Part shown: piece after piece, positions 1 to 8,637 of the stretch | Layout of the letters: the number at the start of each line of letters is the position of its first letter | How positions within the stretch are numbered: the first letter of the stretch is position 1 | Assembly: GCA_009840135.1 (NCBI GenBank) | Contig: VXOH01000010.1 | Location: 1,515-38,058 of the forward strand | Length of the DNA: 36,544 nt | Reading direction: 5' to 3' | DNA from: Chloroflexota bacterium | GTDB taxonomy: Bacteria; Chloroflexota; Dehalococcoidia; Lucifugimonadales; UBA3495 | Position numbers and translations under genes: made by a program | The notes under the pieces: generated by a model | The model's input: the letters and a program-made list of their open reading frames with translations, nothing else | Databases searched by the model: none | Told to the model about the DNA's origin: nothing

Positions 1-171
1 ACCCGTTCTACTGGCGGCCGCTGGTCTTTTTGTTTACTCGGGTGTCGGTGTCTGGGTTTTTCGCGGGTTGGTGTGCGGGGGCGCCCACCCCCCCCCCCCC
101 GCTCCCCTTGAATGCCGTCTCAGCAGCATGCCAACTGATATTGCAAACAAGTGTAGCCTAGCCCCTGAACC
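1..171. other. low-complexity window/contig edge, no gene
   Basis: No gene is visible here. The first ~100 bases are rich in G/T runs and end in an unbroken run of 13 C at 88-100. A short direct repeat, CCTAGCCCCTG, lies near 157-181 just beyond the first stop codon. The composition differs from the rest of the window. It may be poor-quality contig-end sequence, but that cannot be decided from the sequence alone. Confidence 0.5.
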
Positions 172-531
172 CTAGCCCCTGGCCCTCGCGCTGAGGCTAT
201 AACCCAACCCAATAACCGGTATTACCGAGAACAGCAGGGGCAGCCACCAGTCGCCCTTGGTTACTCCGCCGAGTATCAGCAAGGCCAGGGTCAGGTCGGC
301 GGCGATGTTGACGATGAGCAGGAACTGGACAACCCGGATGCCCCCGGTTTTCAGGCGCGGTACGAAGGCCATGACCAGCAGGCCGATGGCCGCCAGGGGG
401 TGGACGCCCATTAATACTGCCCGTTCCCAGATCTCGCCACCGTCAGCAAAGTCGCCTACCGCTCCGGTCAACCCGGCGAAGAGGAACTGGATTACCGCCA
501 GAATAATTATTAGTACTCTCACGTTCTTCAC
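172..531 (-). CDS. small four-helix membrane protein, unknown function
   Basis: The 119-aa protein has about four hydrophobic stretches: roughly residues 5-25, 40-58, 65-88 and 95-113. This makes it a polytopic inner-membrane protein with short loops and a basic C-terminal end (SARARG). A conserved-looking His-Pro (GVHPLAA) sits at the start of the second helix. It starts at GTG, preceded by an AAAGGGAC-like ribosome binding site. It loosely resembles small DUF6220-type four-helix proteins, but I do not recognise the family with certainty. The ORF overlapping it on the plus strand is Ser/Arg/Pro-rich and looks like a shadow. Confidence 0.6.
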   Translation of the reverse strand: MKNVRVLIIILAVIQFLFAGLTGAVGDFADGGEIWERAVLMGVHPLAAIGLLVMAFVPRLKTGGIRVVQFLLIVNIAADLTLALLILGGVTKGDWWLPLLFSVIPVIGLGYSLSARARG

Positions 532-629
532 CGTCCCTTTGAGGTTACTTCGGCAGGATTAATTGGAAGCGGGGACCGACAAATGGCGTCAGCCCCCGCT
601 TTACTTCAATACCCGATTTTCCTGTCCTC

Positions 630-1220
630 CTAACCCGCAGCCACCGCCAGCCCCAGGCTGCCCTTGATGGCGTCCACCTGCCGCCGGAACTCGGCGTCGT
701 CCAGCACCGGCTCCAGTTGGCCCAGGTCTATGCGGGGGATGATATCCACCCAGGAGGTGCAGCCGCCGTATTCCTTGATGTAGGGTGCGGTGACCGGCTT
801 TTCCATCCGGTACACCCGCAGCAGCAGGATGGAAAGAGGCAGCATGGGCTTCCAGCGCAACCTGGACTGGGCATATTCGTCGGTCCAGATGTGGTAGGGA
901 GCCAGGTCATCCACCTTATCCTGGGCTTCGACCTCGATGATTTCCTCGGCCCGAGCCCAGTGGGAGAAAGTGATTGAGTCCGACTTGGGGGTGTCGGACA
1001 GGAGCCGTATCAAGGCCGGCTGGTGGCCGGATTTCAGCAGGTCTTCCCGCTGGTGTTCGTAGGTGGGATACAGGAGGAACTCCGGGTGGACAACCCGGAA
1101 ATCCTTGCCTGATTCGTGAATTCCGCCCTTGCGAAGGAGCAGGATTTGCTCCCCTTCGGCCAGGGCCTGGACGGTTATGGCCCACTCTTTTAAAGCGATC
1201 TGGCAACGGTCCGGCAGCAT
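630..1220 (-). CDS. DUF1802 family protein
   Basis: This 196-aa protein opens with an ALKEWAITVQAL segment, followed by LLRKGGIHE and a FLLYPTYEHQ motif. These are the hallmarks of the DUF1802 family, whose biochemical function is not known. The length is normal for the family. The ATG start has a good ribosome binding site (AGAGGAG, 7 nt spacing). It appears to be a cytoplasmic single-gene unit; the region upstream carries a pair of dispersed inverted repeats rather than another gene. Confidence 0.8.
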   Translation of the reverse strand: MLPDRCQIALKEWAITVQALAEGEQILLLRKGGIHESGKDFRVVHPEFLLYPTYEHQREDLLKSGHQPALIRLLSDTPKSDSITFSHWARAEEIIEVEAQDKVDDLAPYHIWTDEYAQSRLRWKPMLPLSILLLRVYRMEKPVTAPYIKEYGGCTSWVDIIPRIDLGQLEPVLDDAEFRRQVDAIKGSLGLAVAAG

Positions 1221-1238
1221 GACTTTTCTCCTCTATTT

Positions 1239-1376
1239 TCATCCACGAATGAACACCAAGGTTTACTAATGCTTTATTGGTTGCTCTTCAAGGGGTTCGT
1301 TTCTGGGAGCGGTATTAGCTTCCAGCGGAACAATTATAAACAAGATTCGTGCTTATTCGTGCTTATTTGTGGATGA
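1239..1376. repeat. dispersed ATTCGTG-type repeats, inverted pair
   Basis: Two copies of a short repeat face each other here. The left copy (about 1239-1260) reads CATCCACGAATGAACACCAA. The right copy (about 1344-1376) is in the opposite orientation and contains ATTCGTGCTTATTCGTGC and then TTTGTGGATGAA. The same family surrounds aroK at 27.3 and 27.9 kb. The pair occupies the space between the VOC gene and the DUF1802 gene and could fold as a long imperfect hairpin. No gene lies in between. Confidence 0.7.
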
Positions 1377-1388
1377 AATTGAAATGGG

Positions 1389-1790
1389 TTATTCAATCCA
1401 GAAGAAGGGATTCCACGCAATCTCCCACAGATAGCCGTCAGGGTCCGAGAAGTAACCGGAATAGCCGCCCCAAAAGGTGTCCTGGGCCGGTTTGACCAGG
1501 GTGGCGCCGGCGTTCACCGCCACGTCCAGCAGTTCGTCCACTTCCTCTTTCGACCGCAGGTTGTGGGCCAGGGTTACACCGGAAAACCCGTGCCCTTCGG
1601 TGGAGATGCCAATGTCGGCAGCCAGCGCATCGCGGGGATACAGGGCCAGCCAGGTGCCCTTGTTTTGAAAGAAGGCTATGGACTCCGTGTTTTCATCGTA
1701 CAGGGTCAACCCCAGGCCGTCGCGGTAAAACTGTACGGAGCGGGGCAGGTCGGATACTCCCAGGGTTATTATGCTGATTCGTGGTTCCAT
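1389..1790 (-). CDS. VOC (glyoxalase/bleomycin-resistance fold) protein
   Basis: A single vicinal-oxygen-chelate domain protein. It begins ISIITLGVSDLPRSVQFY, has GLGLTLYDE in the first beta-alpha unit, and ends with YFSDPDGYLWEIAWNP, the usual last strand carrying the Glu metal ligand. The ORF track begins at a TTG, but the in-frame ATG at 1790 is preceded by GGTGAG at 7 nt and starts right at the domain, so I prefer it (133 aa). Members of this fold can be lyases, dioxygenases or resistance proteins. The substrate cannot be told from sequence. Confidence 0.85.
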   Translation of the reverse strand: MEPRISIITLGVSDLPRSVQFYRDGLGLTLYDENTESIAFFQNKGTWLALYPRDALAADIGISTEGHGFSGVTLAHNLRSKEEVDELLDVAVNAGATLVKPAQDTFWGGYSGYFSDPDGYLWEIAWNPFFWIE

Positions 1791-1931
1791 GGATACGCTC
1801 ACCAAGTCTGAGAAGAAATGACGCCGATGGGGTCAAGTGATGAAGCCTGGCGGACGCTGTCACCCGGGCAGACATAGCCTGGCTGCCTGGCAAGCGCACT
1901 CCCGGGTGGTAGGCAGTGTCTCACTGAATGC

Positions 1932-2909
1932 TCAAGTCAACGGGGCGGGACGCTCCGACTGGAGGTATTCCAGGAAGGCCTGCTTGCTGGGAGACAACTG
2001 GCGTTCTTTGGGGTAAACCAGGGTCAGCGGACGGCGGCAATTCCAGTCGGATACGGGCAGGATTACCAGCATCCCGGCTCGGGTTTCGGCGGTGACCCCC
2101 ATTCGGGAAATGACCGCGACCCCGCCGCCGGCCATGGCGGCCTGTTTCAGGGCCTGGTTGCTGCCCAGGCTCAGCGCCGCCTCGGGGGTTATGCCCAGTT
2201 CGTTGAAACACTCCTCCGCGGTGTTCCGGGTGGCGGAGCCCGGTTCCCGCAGAATGAGCCCGGCATCAACCACTTCCCGCGCTGAAACGGAATCGCGCTG
2301 GGCCAGCGGGTGGGAAGGAGAGGCCACCAGGACGATTTCGTCCTCCATGTACTCTATGGTCCCCAGCTCGGCCTGCCCCAGGGTTGGGTGGCTGCCTACC
2401 ATTCCCAGGTCCAGCTCCTGGTTCAAGATTCGCTGGGTGATGGTGCGGGTATTGGCTATGGATAGCTCGACGCTTATGCCCGGGTACAACTGCCGGAACC
2501 GTCCCACGGCCAGGGGCAGCAGGTACTCCCCGGGGGTGGTGCTGGCGCCCAGGGCCAGCCGGCCCGTCTGCAGGTTGTGAATTTCCTCCAGAGTTTCCAG
2601 GAGCTTGCCGGAAAGGGAGAAAATCTGCTGGGCATAGGCAAAGACCGTCTCTCCCACTTCGGTTATGCGCAAGCCGCGCGTACGCCGGTGGAACAAGGCT
2701 GCCCCCAGGAATTTCTCAAGCTCCTGCACCTGGATGGACACAGCCGGCTGGGTGATGCTGAGAGACTCGGCGGCTCGCGAGAAGCTGCGATGGGAAGCCA
2801 CGGCGAAGAATATATAAAGCTGATGGAAGTTGAGGGTTCCACTCCCGGTACCACCGCCACTGGAGAACTTGAGCTGAGGGAATGTTCCCATTACTGGCCC
2901 GTTAACCAT
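1932..2909 (-). CDS. LysR-family transcriptional regulator
   Basis: The N-terminal winged helix-turn-helix is clear: LNFHQLYIFFAVASHRSFSRAAESLSITQPAVSIQVQ is summarised by the typical SRAAESLSITQPAVS recognition segment. It is followed by the linker helix and a periplasmic-binding-like effector domain (LALGASTTPGEYLLP, then GLILREPGSATRNT). I place the start at the ATG at 2909, which has a GGGAGGA ribosome binding site 3 nt away. This leaves an unusual ~28-residue Gly/Ser-rich extension before the DNA-binding domain. The effector domain resembles the CysB/CbbR-like group, but the ligand and target genes are unknown. There is no divergently transcribed partner next to it. Confidence 0.9.
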   Translation of the reverse strand: MVNGPVMGTFPQLKFSSGGGTGSGTLNFHQLYIFFAVASHRSFSRAAESLSITQPAVSIQVQELEKFLGAALFHRRTRGLRITEVGETVFAYAQQIFSLSGKLLETLEEIHNLQTGRLALGASTTPGEYLLPLAVGRFRQLYPGISVELSIANTRTITQRILNQELDLGMVGSHPTLGQAELGTIEYMEDEIVLVASPSHPLAQRDSVSAREVVDAGLILREPGSATRNTAEECFNELGITPEAALSLGSNQALKQAAMAGGGVAVISRMGVTAETRAGMLVILPVSDWNCRRPLTLVYPKERQLSPSKQAFLEYLQSERPAPLT

Positions 2910-2963
2910 GATTCCTCCCGCTCCCAGCGCCGACTGTGCAATTGCCTCGCATGAACCGGGCAA

Positions 2964-3473
2964 CCGGATGAGATACGCTGCTCGGAGCCTCTTCCGCCTG
3001 AGAATGGCCGAACCGGGGTAGCGTGCGGGGCTCGCAGTTGACTGATTCCGTTTGCCAGGTCCCGGGTTCCTCTAGGCGAGGGGTAAGATTCCTGGGGCTC
3101 CGAAGCTGGGGCGCGAAAATCTTCGTAAGCCCGGCGAAGTTTCCGGAATGGGCTTCAGTCTGGTGGATGAACTGATAGGGGCCCGGTAATGCGAGGCCTG
3201 GATAACCCGCCGAGCCCAAACCGGGGTGGCCTGGCGCCCAGTATCGCGACTCTGCCAGGGCTTCCCTGGAGTGTCTGGGCCGGAAAGGCTCGCCGAGCAT
3301 CAATGTGACCGGCTCAACCTTACCCTTATCGGTGAAACGCATTGGGGCACATTGAAAGTCGAAACGACGGCCATTGAAGGGATACATTTCGTCCTTTATC
3401 CACCCTTGACGGACCCGGACGACGCGGTCCGCTGCCATGCTGTCGTTCCTGTCCGCCCCGCTGCATCCCTGCG
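2964..3473. other. 510-bp intergenic region, nothing recognised
   Basis: ORFs exist here on both strands (178 aa minus, 143 aa plus), but both have atypical composition and no recognisable motif. The plus one also runs antisense into tatD. I see no RNA gene or strong hairpin. The region probably contains the promoter of the LysR gene and the 3' end of the tatD transcript. Confidence 0.4.
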
Positions 3474-4355
3474 TCAGTCTTTAGAAACCCGTTCCCCGTC
3501 CGAGTTAAGGCCCAGCAGCCCCGCCAGATTTCGCGTGGTCGTTTCGGCGACCTCTTCCAGTGTTATCCCCTTCAGGTCGGCCAGGAACTGGGCGACCTCC
3601 CTAACATGGCGGGGCTCCGTCCAATTGTGGCGATATTTCTTGAACGGCTGGGGATAGGCGTCGGTTTCCAGCACCATGTTTTCCAGGGGTATGGAGCGAG
3701 CTACGTCCTGCAGATGAGGCAATCGAGTCAGGGGTCGTGCCATGGAGATGAAGAATCCACCCTCTATGGCTTCCCGGGCGGTGGGTTCATCGCCCTGGAA
3801 ATAGTGCATCACTCCGCCGACAGATCCGGCATCTTCCTCCCTCAGCGTCTTGAACACGTCTGAGTGGGATTCCCGGGAGTGAAAGATTACGGGCAGATTC
3901 AAACTCTTCGCCAGACGGATCTGAGCACGGAATACCTGGTCCTGCACCTGGTGGTCCGGAGAGGTTGGCATGTAGTCCAGGCCAATTTCGCTGATGCAGA
4001 CAACCTTATCGTTATTTCTGGCCAGCGACTCCAACTCGGCGTAGGTACTATCGTCCACCGTTTGATGGGCTTCCATGGGGTGTATGCCAACACCGGCATA
4101 GAAAGCGTCATGCTCCTCGGACATGCGAATGCAGGCCCGAGTGGATTCCAGGGTTGTTCCGGCGCACACTATGAAGCCAATTCCAGCCTCGGCGGCCCTG
4201 GCCAGTATGCCGGGTATTTCTTCCGGACCATATTGGTCGAGGTGAGTGTGGGCATCTCCGAGCAAGAGTTCCCGGTTATTTCCGCTTGTTCCGCTTCCTG
4301 CCGTTTCGGTTGACATAGGTATTGACGTCATCCCCTCATGACGGATTTGAACCAT
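3474..4355 (-). CDS. tatD: TatD-family metal-dependent hydrolase/DNase
   Basis: The amidohydrolase-type TIM barrel of the TatD family is complete. Motifs in order are DAHTHLDQYG (first metal site), SEIGLDYM (bridging Glu), FHSRESHSD, MHYFQGD and VLETDAYPQP (catalytic Asp). Family members are metal-dependent 3'-5' exonucleases or deoxyribonucleases, with roles suggested in DNA repair and RNA quality control. The ORF coordinates are maximal. A promoter-like TTGACG-16 bp-TAATAT overlaps the first ATG, so translation more likely begins at the in-frame ATG at 4331 or 4316. It stands alone as a transcription unit. Confidence 0.88.
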   Translation of the reverse strand: MVQIRHEGMTSIPMSTETAGSGTSGNNRELLLGDAHTHLDQYGPEEIPGILARAAEAGIGFIVCAGTTLESTRACIRMSEEHDAFYAGVGIHPMEAHQTVDDSTYAELESLARNNDKVVCISEIGLDYMPTSPDHQVQDQVFRAQIRLAKSLNLPVIFHSRESHSDVFKTLREEDAGSVGGVMHYFQGDEPTAREAIEGGFFISMARPLTRLPHLQDVARSIPLENMVLETDAYPQPFKKYRHNWTEPRHVREVAQFLADLKGITLEEVAETTTRNLAGLLGLNSDGERVSKD

Positions 4356-4383
4356 ATATTACAGCCTATAATCCAAACGTCAA
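4356..4383 (-). promoter_or_regulatory. candidate sigma-70 promoter of tatD
   Basis: On the minus strand, TTGACG (4383-4378) is followed after 16 bp by TAATAT (4361-4356). A start site near 4349 is expected. This places the first ATG of the tatD ORF inside the promoter and argues for a later start codon. Confidence 0.45.
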
Positions 4384-4535
4384 GCCAGTTCGAGGTTTTA
4401 TCCTACCCGGCATTGGAGTTTGTTGGATGATTTTGAACGGTACGTTGTTATTACACGCCTGTGCCAATAAGTGACTAAGAAACTATTCCAAATCGGTGCT
4501 GCCTGTCCCAAAGGGATCTCCGTCTCACCTGTTGG

Positions 4536-4690
4536 CCCTCACCCTAACCCTCTCCCACGGGGAGAGAGGACAGTTGATGCAGTTTCCATGAAGTTGCTAC
4601 TTCCTGGTAATTCAGGGATAGCGTAGCTTGGGGCTGCGAAGACGGCAGCCTCTGGGAAGAGGCAGACGAGGGAGGCCTTTCTCTCTCCCC
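4536..4690. repeat. dispersed palindromic repeat in 380-bp gene-free stretch
   Basis: CCTCACCCTAACCCTCTCC starts at 4537 and is followed by a small hairpin CTCTCCC-acg-GGGAGAG. GGGGAGAGAG (4559-4568) also pairs perfectly with CTCTCTCCCC (4681-4690), enclosing 112 nt. The same 5' sequence recurs at 35.8 kb. Sequences of this kind are widespread intergenic repeats in many genome bins. The rest of 4356-4736 holds no gene. Confidence 0.65.
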
Positions 4691-4736
4691 TCTGGTTCGG
4701 GTTATCGCGAAAGACCGTTAAGCGGGGCGGAGCGGT

Positions 4737-5018
4737 TCAGCCGGGGATTATCAAGGGCAGGATTACCTGTTGGATGAAGGTCAATGCCAGGATCGCCACC
4801 AGGGGGCTGAAGTCAATCATCCCAAAGTTGGGAAGGACGCGCCGTATGGGAGCCAGGATGGGCTCAGTTACCTGGACAAACACCTGGGTGATACTTACCA
4901 GGGTGGGGGGCGGGTCGCTGGCCATAAAGGACAGGACCAGGGTGAGGATTATCCGTCCCAATATGGTCAGGTAAATGAGGGTAAACAGGAGGTTGATGAG
5001 CTGCAACGGGTCCGGCAT
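4737..5018 (-). CDS. YggT family membrane protein
   Basis: This 93-aa protein has two hydrophobic segments (about 8-32 and 68-90) separated by the diagnostic TEPILAPIRRVLPNFGMIDFSP stretch; the core is EPILAPIRRVLP. These are standard YggT features and the length is normal. The family is linked to membrane organisation and osmotic or division-related functions in several bacteria, but has no settled biochemical role. It begins 14 bp after the proC stop codon. A proC-yggT arrangement is common in bacteria, so the two are probably co-transcribed. Confidence 0.9.
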   Translation of the reverse strand: MPDPLQLINLLFTLIYLTILGRIILTLVLSFMASDPPPTLVSITQVFVQVTEPILAPIRRVLPNFGMIDFSPLVAILALTFIQQVILPLIIPG

Positions 5019-5032
5019 GGGTTAGTGTCACC

Positions 5033-5836
5033 TCAGCTCTGGCCCAACCTGATGGACTTCAGGAAGGCGGCGTTCACGGCGTCAACTACTGCCCCGGGGA
5101 CGCCACCCCTTTCCAGGGCCTGGAGTCCCTCGGCGGTGGTGCCGCCAGGGGAAACCACCATGTCCTTCAGTTCTCCGGGATGCTTGCCCGTTTCCATGAC
5201 CAGGCGAACGCTGCCGTAAACCGTCTGCAGGGCCAAGGTTCGGGCCATATCTCTGGGCAGTCCCACATAGACTCCGGCGTCAATCAGGGCTTCCACGAAC
5301 ATGAAAACGTAGGCGGGCCCGCTGGCGCTGAGGGCGGTGGACATGTCCAGGTACTTCTCGTCGCTGACGTAGATTTCCTCCCCCACGGTTCCCAGCATGG
5401 AACGGGCCATATCGCGGTGACCTTCGCTCACCGGGTCCGAGCAGGTCCACAGGGTCATGCCGCAGCCAATCTGGGCCGGCGTGTTGGGCATCACCCGGAT
5501 TATGGATTCATGCTGCAAACCCTGGGAGAGGCTGGACATTCTGGCGCCGGCAATTATTGATAGGGCCGCCTGGGCCGGGTCCAGCTTTCCGCCCAGTTGG
5601 TCGAAAACGGTGTGGAGGTCCTGCGGTTTGATGGCCATTACCACCAGGTCGGCGCCTTCCGCCGTCTTCAGGTTATCCTGGTGGGTCTTCACCCCGTAGC
5701 GTTCGGAGAGGTAGTCGCGGCGCTGGGGGATGGGTTCACCAATGGCGACTTCGGCGGGACTGGCCAAATCGGCGGCTAATACCCCGCCCAGAATGGCTTC
5801 GGCCATGGTTCCGCCGCCAATGAAAGCTAATCTCAT
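5033..5836 (-). CDS. proC: pyrroline-5-carboxylate reductase
   Basis: ProC catalyses the last step of proline synthesis, reducing 1-pyrroline-5-carboxylate with NAD(P)H. The Rossmann nucleotide-binding motif is IGGGTMAEAILGG. MAIKPQDL follows near residue 75, then IRVMPNTPAQIGCGM near 125. The C-terminal signature is SPGGTTAEGLQALE. The ORF track extends upstream to 5869, but the ATG at 5836 begins directly at the nucleotide-binding fold and has GGGAG about 11 nt upstream, so I prefer it (267 aa, normal length). It is the first gene of the proC-yggT unit. Confidence 0.95.
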   Translation of the reverse strand: MRLAFIGGGTMAEAILGGVLAADLASPAEVAIGEPIPQRRDYLSERYGVKTHQDNLKTAEGADLVVMAIKPQDLHTVFDQLGGKLDPAQAALSIIAGARMSSLSQGLQHESIIRVMPNTPAQIGCGMTLWTCSDPVSEGHRDMARSMLGTVGEEIYVSDEKYLDMSTALSASGPAYVFMFVEALIDAGVYVGLPRDMARTLALQTVYGSVRLVMETGKHPGELKDMVVSPGGTTAEGLQALERGGVPGAVVDAVNAAFLKSIRLGQS

Positions 5837-5953
5837 GAAATAACCATCTCCCTGTCTGGCCTGCAACATAACCCTGAACTGAGCTTTCGGTCAAGACCTT
5901 TTTGGCAAAAAATCTGGCTTCGCAGGGCGCAGAGCCGAAAGGAACCCTTCGGG

Positions 5954-7033
5954 TCAGTTAAGGCTGCGCCATTGGCTGTTGGGCATGGCTATTATCTCCC
6001 CGCCCACCCTTTCAAAAAAAGACGCGCGATCATAGTTCTCAACATCCTGAGAAAACCGGGTTATGGCATTGCTCAATCCAAATTTGGATAGGTCTCCCTC
6101 TTCAAAAAGGTATTTGAGAATTCCTTTCACTTCGTCCTCAGCAAGGGATTTTCGCCTCCTCAGTCCTTCCACAACCCGTTCGGCCTCTTCTTTAGATGAC
6201 ATACCAATGTTGCGAGCTTCTCTCAGGCTGTCAACGAACTCGTTAAACGAGTCGGGATCCACTCCTCTTTCGACCGTTTCCTGGACCATCTCCCAGAACA
6301 ATTGCTCATCAGGATTTTGGGCGCCGTTTGACGGCAGCTTCCGTACATTTTCCTCGGGTCCCAAGCTGCGGTCCGGGCCCAGATGTCGTCGCTGCAGTCG
6401 GTTCTCGGAACTAAACCGGGCCAGGGCAGGACGCGCCCACACGACCATATTGCTGCACGGCGAGGTATGAATCGCCATCCGCACTTCCACCGCGCCCGCC
6501 CCCACTTCGGAATTGGAAATAATGAGAGCGGGTTCGAAGGTTACGGGGTCCATTTCAACCTTTACGCCCTGCAAGACAGCCTTGATATAGACCCGGGAAT
6601 CCGAGAGTCCGCAGGAAGCTATCCTGGCGTCCAACCGCTCAAGACCCGGTAAAACCACCCTCGCAAAGTTGTGGTTGTCCAGTCGACGATACCTGGGGGA
6701 CAGAATTGCTCGGACCTGATCCCCAATAGTGCGAATCATCCTGCTTCTTTTGTCACGTTGAAGCCAGTAATTGAGGTTGTCCGCAAATAGCTCTGGCGCC
6801 TCTCCGCTCATTCTTTCCAGGTAGTTGAAAGGGATCTTGGTATATCCGGCGAGCTGCGTATGAGCATGGGGAGTAATGCCAAAATCACCGTATCCCTCAA
6901 GCGACAACCTCGGACAACCGCGGTCATTTACTAGGGCATTTATTGCGCTGGCTCTAACCAGGTAATCGACCTTTTCTTCCTGGTCCCGCTCGATGGAGTC
7001 AATTAACTTTTCAACGCTTATGCCTTCTTTCAT
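5954..7033 (-). CDS. DUF932-like phage/plasmid-type protein
   Basis: The N-terminal 220 residues match the DUF932 pattern: Leu/Ser-rich lead-in, ITPHAHTQLAGYTKIPFNYLERM, DNLNYWL, then VRAILSPRYRRLDN. DUF932 proteins are usually encoded on plasmids, phages and integrative elements and have no firm function. The C-terminal ~110 residues are charged and helical and hold no catalytic motif that I recognise. The start codon has a strong ribosome binding site (GGGAGG, 4 nt). It lies 39 bp downstream of pdxA on the same strand, so it may be read from that transcript. Its codon use looks less GC-rich than its neighbours, suggesting acquisition by transfer. Confidence 0.65.
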   Translation of the reverse strand: MKEGISVEKLIDSIERDQEEKVDYLVRASAINALVNDRGCPRLSLEGYGDFGITPHAHTQLAGYTKIPFNYLERMSGEAPELFADNLNYWLQRDKRSRMIRTIGDQVRAILSPRYRRLDNHNFARVVLPGLERLDARIASCGLSDSRVYIKAVLQGVKVEMDPVTFEPALIISNSEVGAGAVEVRMAIHTSPCSNMVVWARPALARFSSENRLQRRHLGPDRSLGPEENVRKLPSNGAQNPDEQLFWEMVQETVERGVDPDSFNEFVDSLREARNIGMSSKEEAERVVEGLRRRKSLAEDEVKGILKYLFEEGDLSKFGLSNAITRFSQDVENYDRASFFERVGGEIIAMPNSQWRSLN

Positions 7034-7072
7034 GGGCCCTCCCTTCTGAAGGGGTCGAACAGCAGCCTCTTC

Positions 7073-8095
7073 CTAAAAATCCGACAGCCCATTGCCCCGG
7101 GCCAGTTCCACCGCCAGCCGGATGGATTCCAACATGCTGACGTGCTGGGCAATGCCCTGGCCGGCAATGTCGAAAGCGGTGCCGTGGTCAACTGAGGTGC
7201 GGACGAAGGGCAACCCCAGGTTGGCGGTGACGCTCTCTTCAAAGCCGTAAACCTTCACGGGAATGTGTCCCTGGTCGTGAAACATGGCCAAAACGGCGTC
7301 GTAGCGGCCATTGATGGCCTGGTGGAAGACGCTGTCAGCGGGTATTGGTCCCACCGCGTCTATGCCCCGCTCCCGGGCCGCCGCCACGGCTGGAGCTATC
7401 TCGTCGGCTTCCTCGTTGCCCAGCAAACCGCCGTCGCTGTTGTGGGGATTAAGGCCGGCGGCGGCGATGCGGGGATTGGGGAAACCCCACTTGACGAAGG
7501 AGTCGTGAGTCAACTGGAGGAAGTCCAGTATCCGGTCTTTCTTTACGTAGTCGCAGGCAACCCGCAGGGAGCGGTGGGTGGTCAGGTGGACGACGCGCAG
7601 GTTCTTGGCCATGAGCATGGTTGGTACTATTTTCGCGCCGACCAGTTCCTGAAGAAGCTCGGTATGCCCGATGGACTCGTAGCCTGCCATGGCTGCCGCT
7701 TCCTTGTTCAGGGGAGCGGTGGCGATACCGTCCACTATACCGGCCAGGGCCAGTTCGCCGGCCTTGGTAACCCATTCCATAGCTGCCTTGCCGCAGGGGA
7801 CGCTCAGCTGACCGACGTTAATATCCTCCGGGTTCAGGTTGTGGATATCTACCACGTCCACCGTAGCCGGGTCCTCGCCGGCGGTGGTGGGGTCGTTGGT
7901 TTCGCGGATGGCGAGGGGAAGGCCGGTGGCCTTAATCGCCTGGTTCATGGCGTAGGTGTTGCCGATTACCATGGGGCGGCACGAAGCGTAAACCCGTGGG
8001 TCGGCCAGGGCCTTGACCACCACCTCGGGGCCAATGCCGCAGGGGTCGCCCATGGTGATAGCAATAGCCGGCTTTTCCATTTCAACGTCAACCAT
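7073..8095 (-). CDS. pdxA: 4-hydroxythreonine-4-phosphate dehydrogenase
   Basis: PdxA oxidises 4-phosphohydroxy-L-threonine in the DXP-dependent pyridoxal phosphate pathway. Family motifs are all present: TMGDPCGIGPEV at the N-terminus, GHTELLQELVGA, the metal-binding His in VHLTTHRSLR, LNPHNSDGGLLGNEE, MFHDQGHIPVKVYGF and TSVDHGTAFDIAG. At 340 aa it is full length. A second start at 8080 (MEKPAIAIT) is possible, but the first ATG has GGAG about 11 nt upstream. PdxA2-type enzymes act on other phosphorylated hydroxy acids. No other pdx gene is in view, so the B6 role is from family knowledge. Confidence 0.93.
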   Translation of the reverse strand: MVDVEMEKPAIAITMGDPCGIGPEVVVKALADPRVYASCRPMVIGNTYAMNQAIKATGLPLAIRETNDPTTAGEDPATVDVVDIHNLNPEDINVGQLSVPCGKAAMEWVTKAGELALAGIVDGIATAPLNKEAAAMAGYESIGHTELLQELVGAKIVPTMLMAKNLRVVHLTTHRSLRVACDYVKKDRILDFLQLTHDSFVKWGFPNPRIAAAGLNPHNSDGGLLGNEEADEIAPAVAAARERGIDAVGPIPADSVFHQAINGRYDAVLAMFHDQGHIPVKVYGFEESVTANLGLPFVRTSVDHGTAFDIAGQGIAQHVSMLESIRLAVELARGNGLSDF

Positions 8096-8190
8096 AACTA
8101 GCTTCGCTCCTGGTACGGATGGGGCAAAGGTGCGCGGAAATTATAGCATGGGGGAGGTGAAAAATATGGAATGAAGACGGCTCACGTTGG

Positions 8191-8637
8191 CTAACTCGGA
8201 ACCAAATCGTCCACCACCAGCAATTGCAGACCAGGGAGGTTGGGGAGGGCCCTGTCGTTGGTGAGAAAGTGCTGTGCTCCTGCGACGACGGCAGTTGCCA
8301 TCTGAAGGGCATCCGGAGTTCTGATTCGGGGGTGCGTGGCCCGGATCAAGGCCGCTTCTTCGGCAATTTGCTGATTAACTGGCCAAACTGTCAGGCCTTC
8401 AGAATCCAGGATGATATTGCGGTAGGACTCCACCAAATCCCGGCGCCCAACGCGAAAAGGGACCACCAATACTTCCTCCAAGGTCAAGATTGAGGTTAAT
8501 GTTTGAAAGTGGCCCGACCCAATGCCATTGAAGAATGGCGCAACAATACCGACAAACGGTTCCTTTTCTTCCATGTAATAGATAAGGGGAGCAGTGTCAA
8601 AAGCAACTAACTTGTCACGCAGAGGGTTCAGCTGCAT
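8191..8637 (-). CDS. PIN-domain ribonuclease toxin (VapC-type)
   Basis: This 148-aa PIN protein keeps the acidic metal-binding set: Asp in VAFDTAPLIYYME, Glu in LTLEEVLV, Asp in RTPDALQMATAV and Asp in FLTNDRALP. VapC-type toxins cleave tRNA or rRNA when freed from their antitoxin. Its ATG lies inside the last codons of the upstream gene (10-bp overlap), a translational coupling typical of toxin-antitoxin pairs. It is intact and probably functional. Confidence 0.85.
   Translation of the reverse strand: MQLNPLRDKLVAFDTAPLIYYMEEKEPFVGIVAPFFNGIGSGHFQTLTSILTLEEVLVVPFRVGRRDLVESYRNIILDSEGLTVWPVNQQIAEEAALIRATHPRIRTPDALQMATAVVAGAQHFLTNDRALPNLPGLQLLVVDDLVPS

Noticed and set aside
2902-3438. 178-aa minus-strand ORF upstream of the LysR gene
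   Set aside because: No motif, irregular composition, overlaps the LysR start, and no ribosome binding site was found.
4590-4736. Possible tRNA or small RNA in the 4.6-kb gap
   Set aside because: No T-loop consensus or cloverleaf could be drawn. The pairing found belongs to the dispersed repeat.
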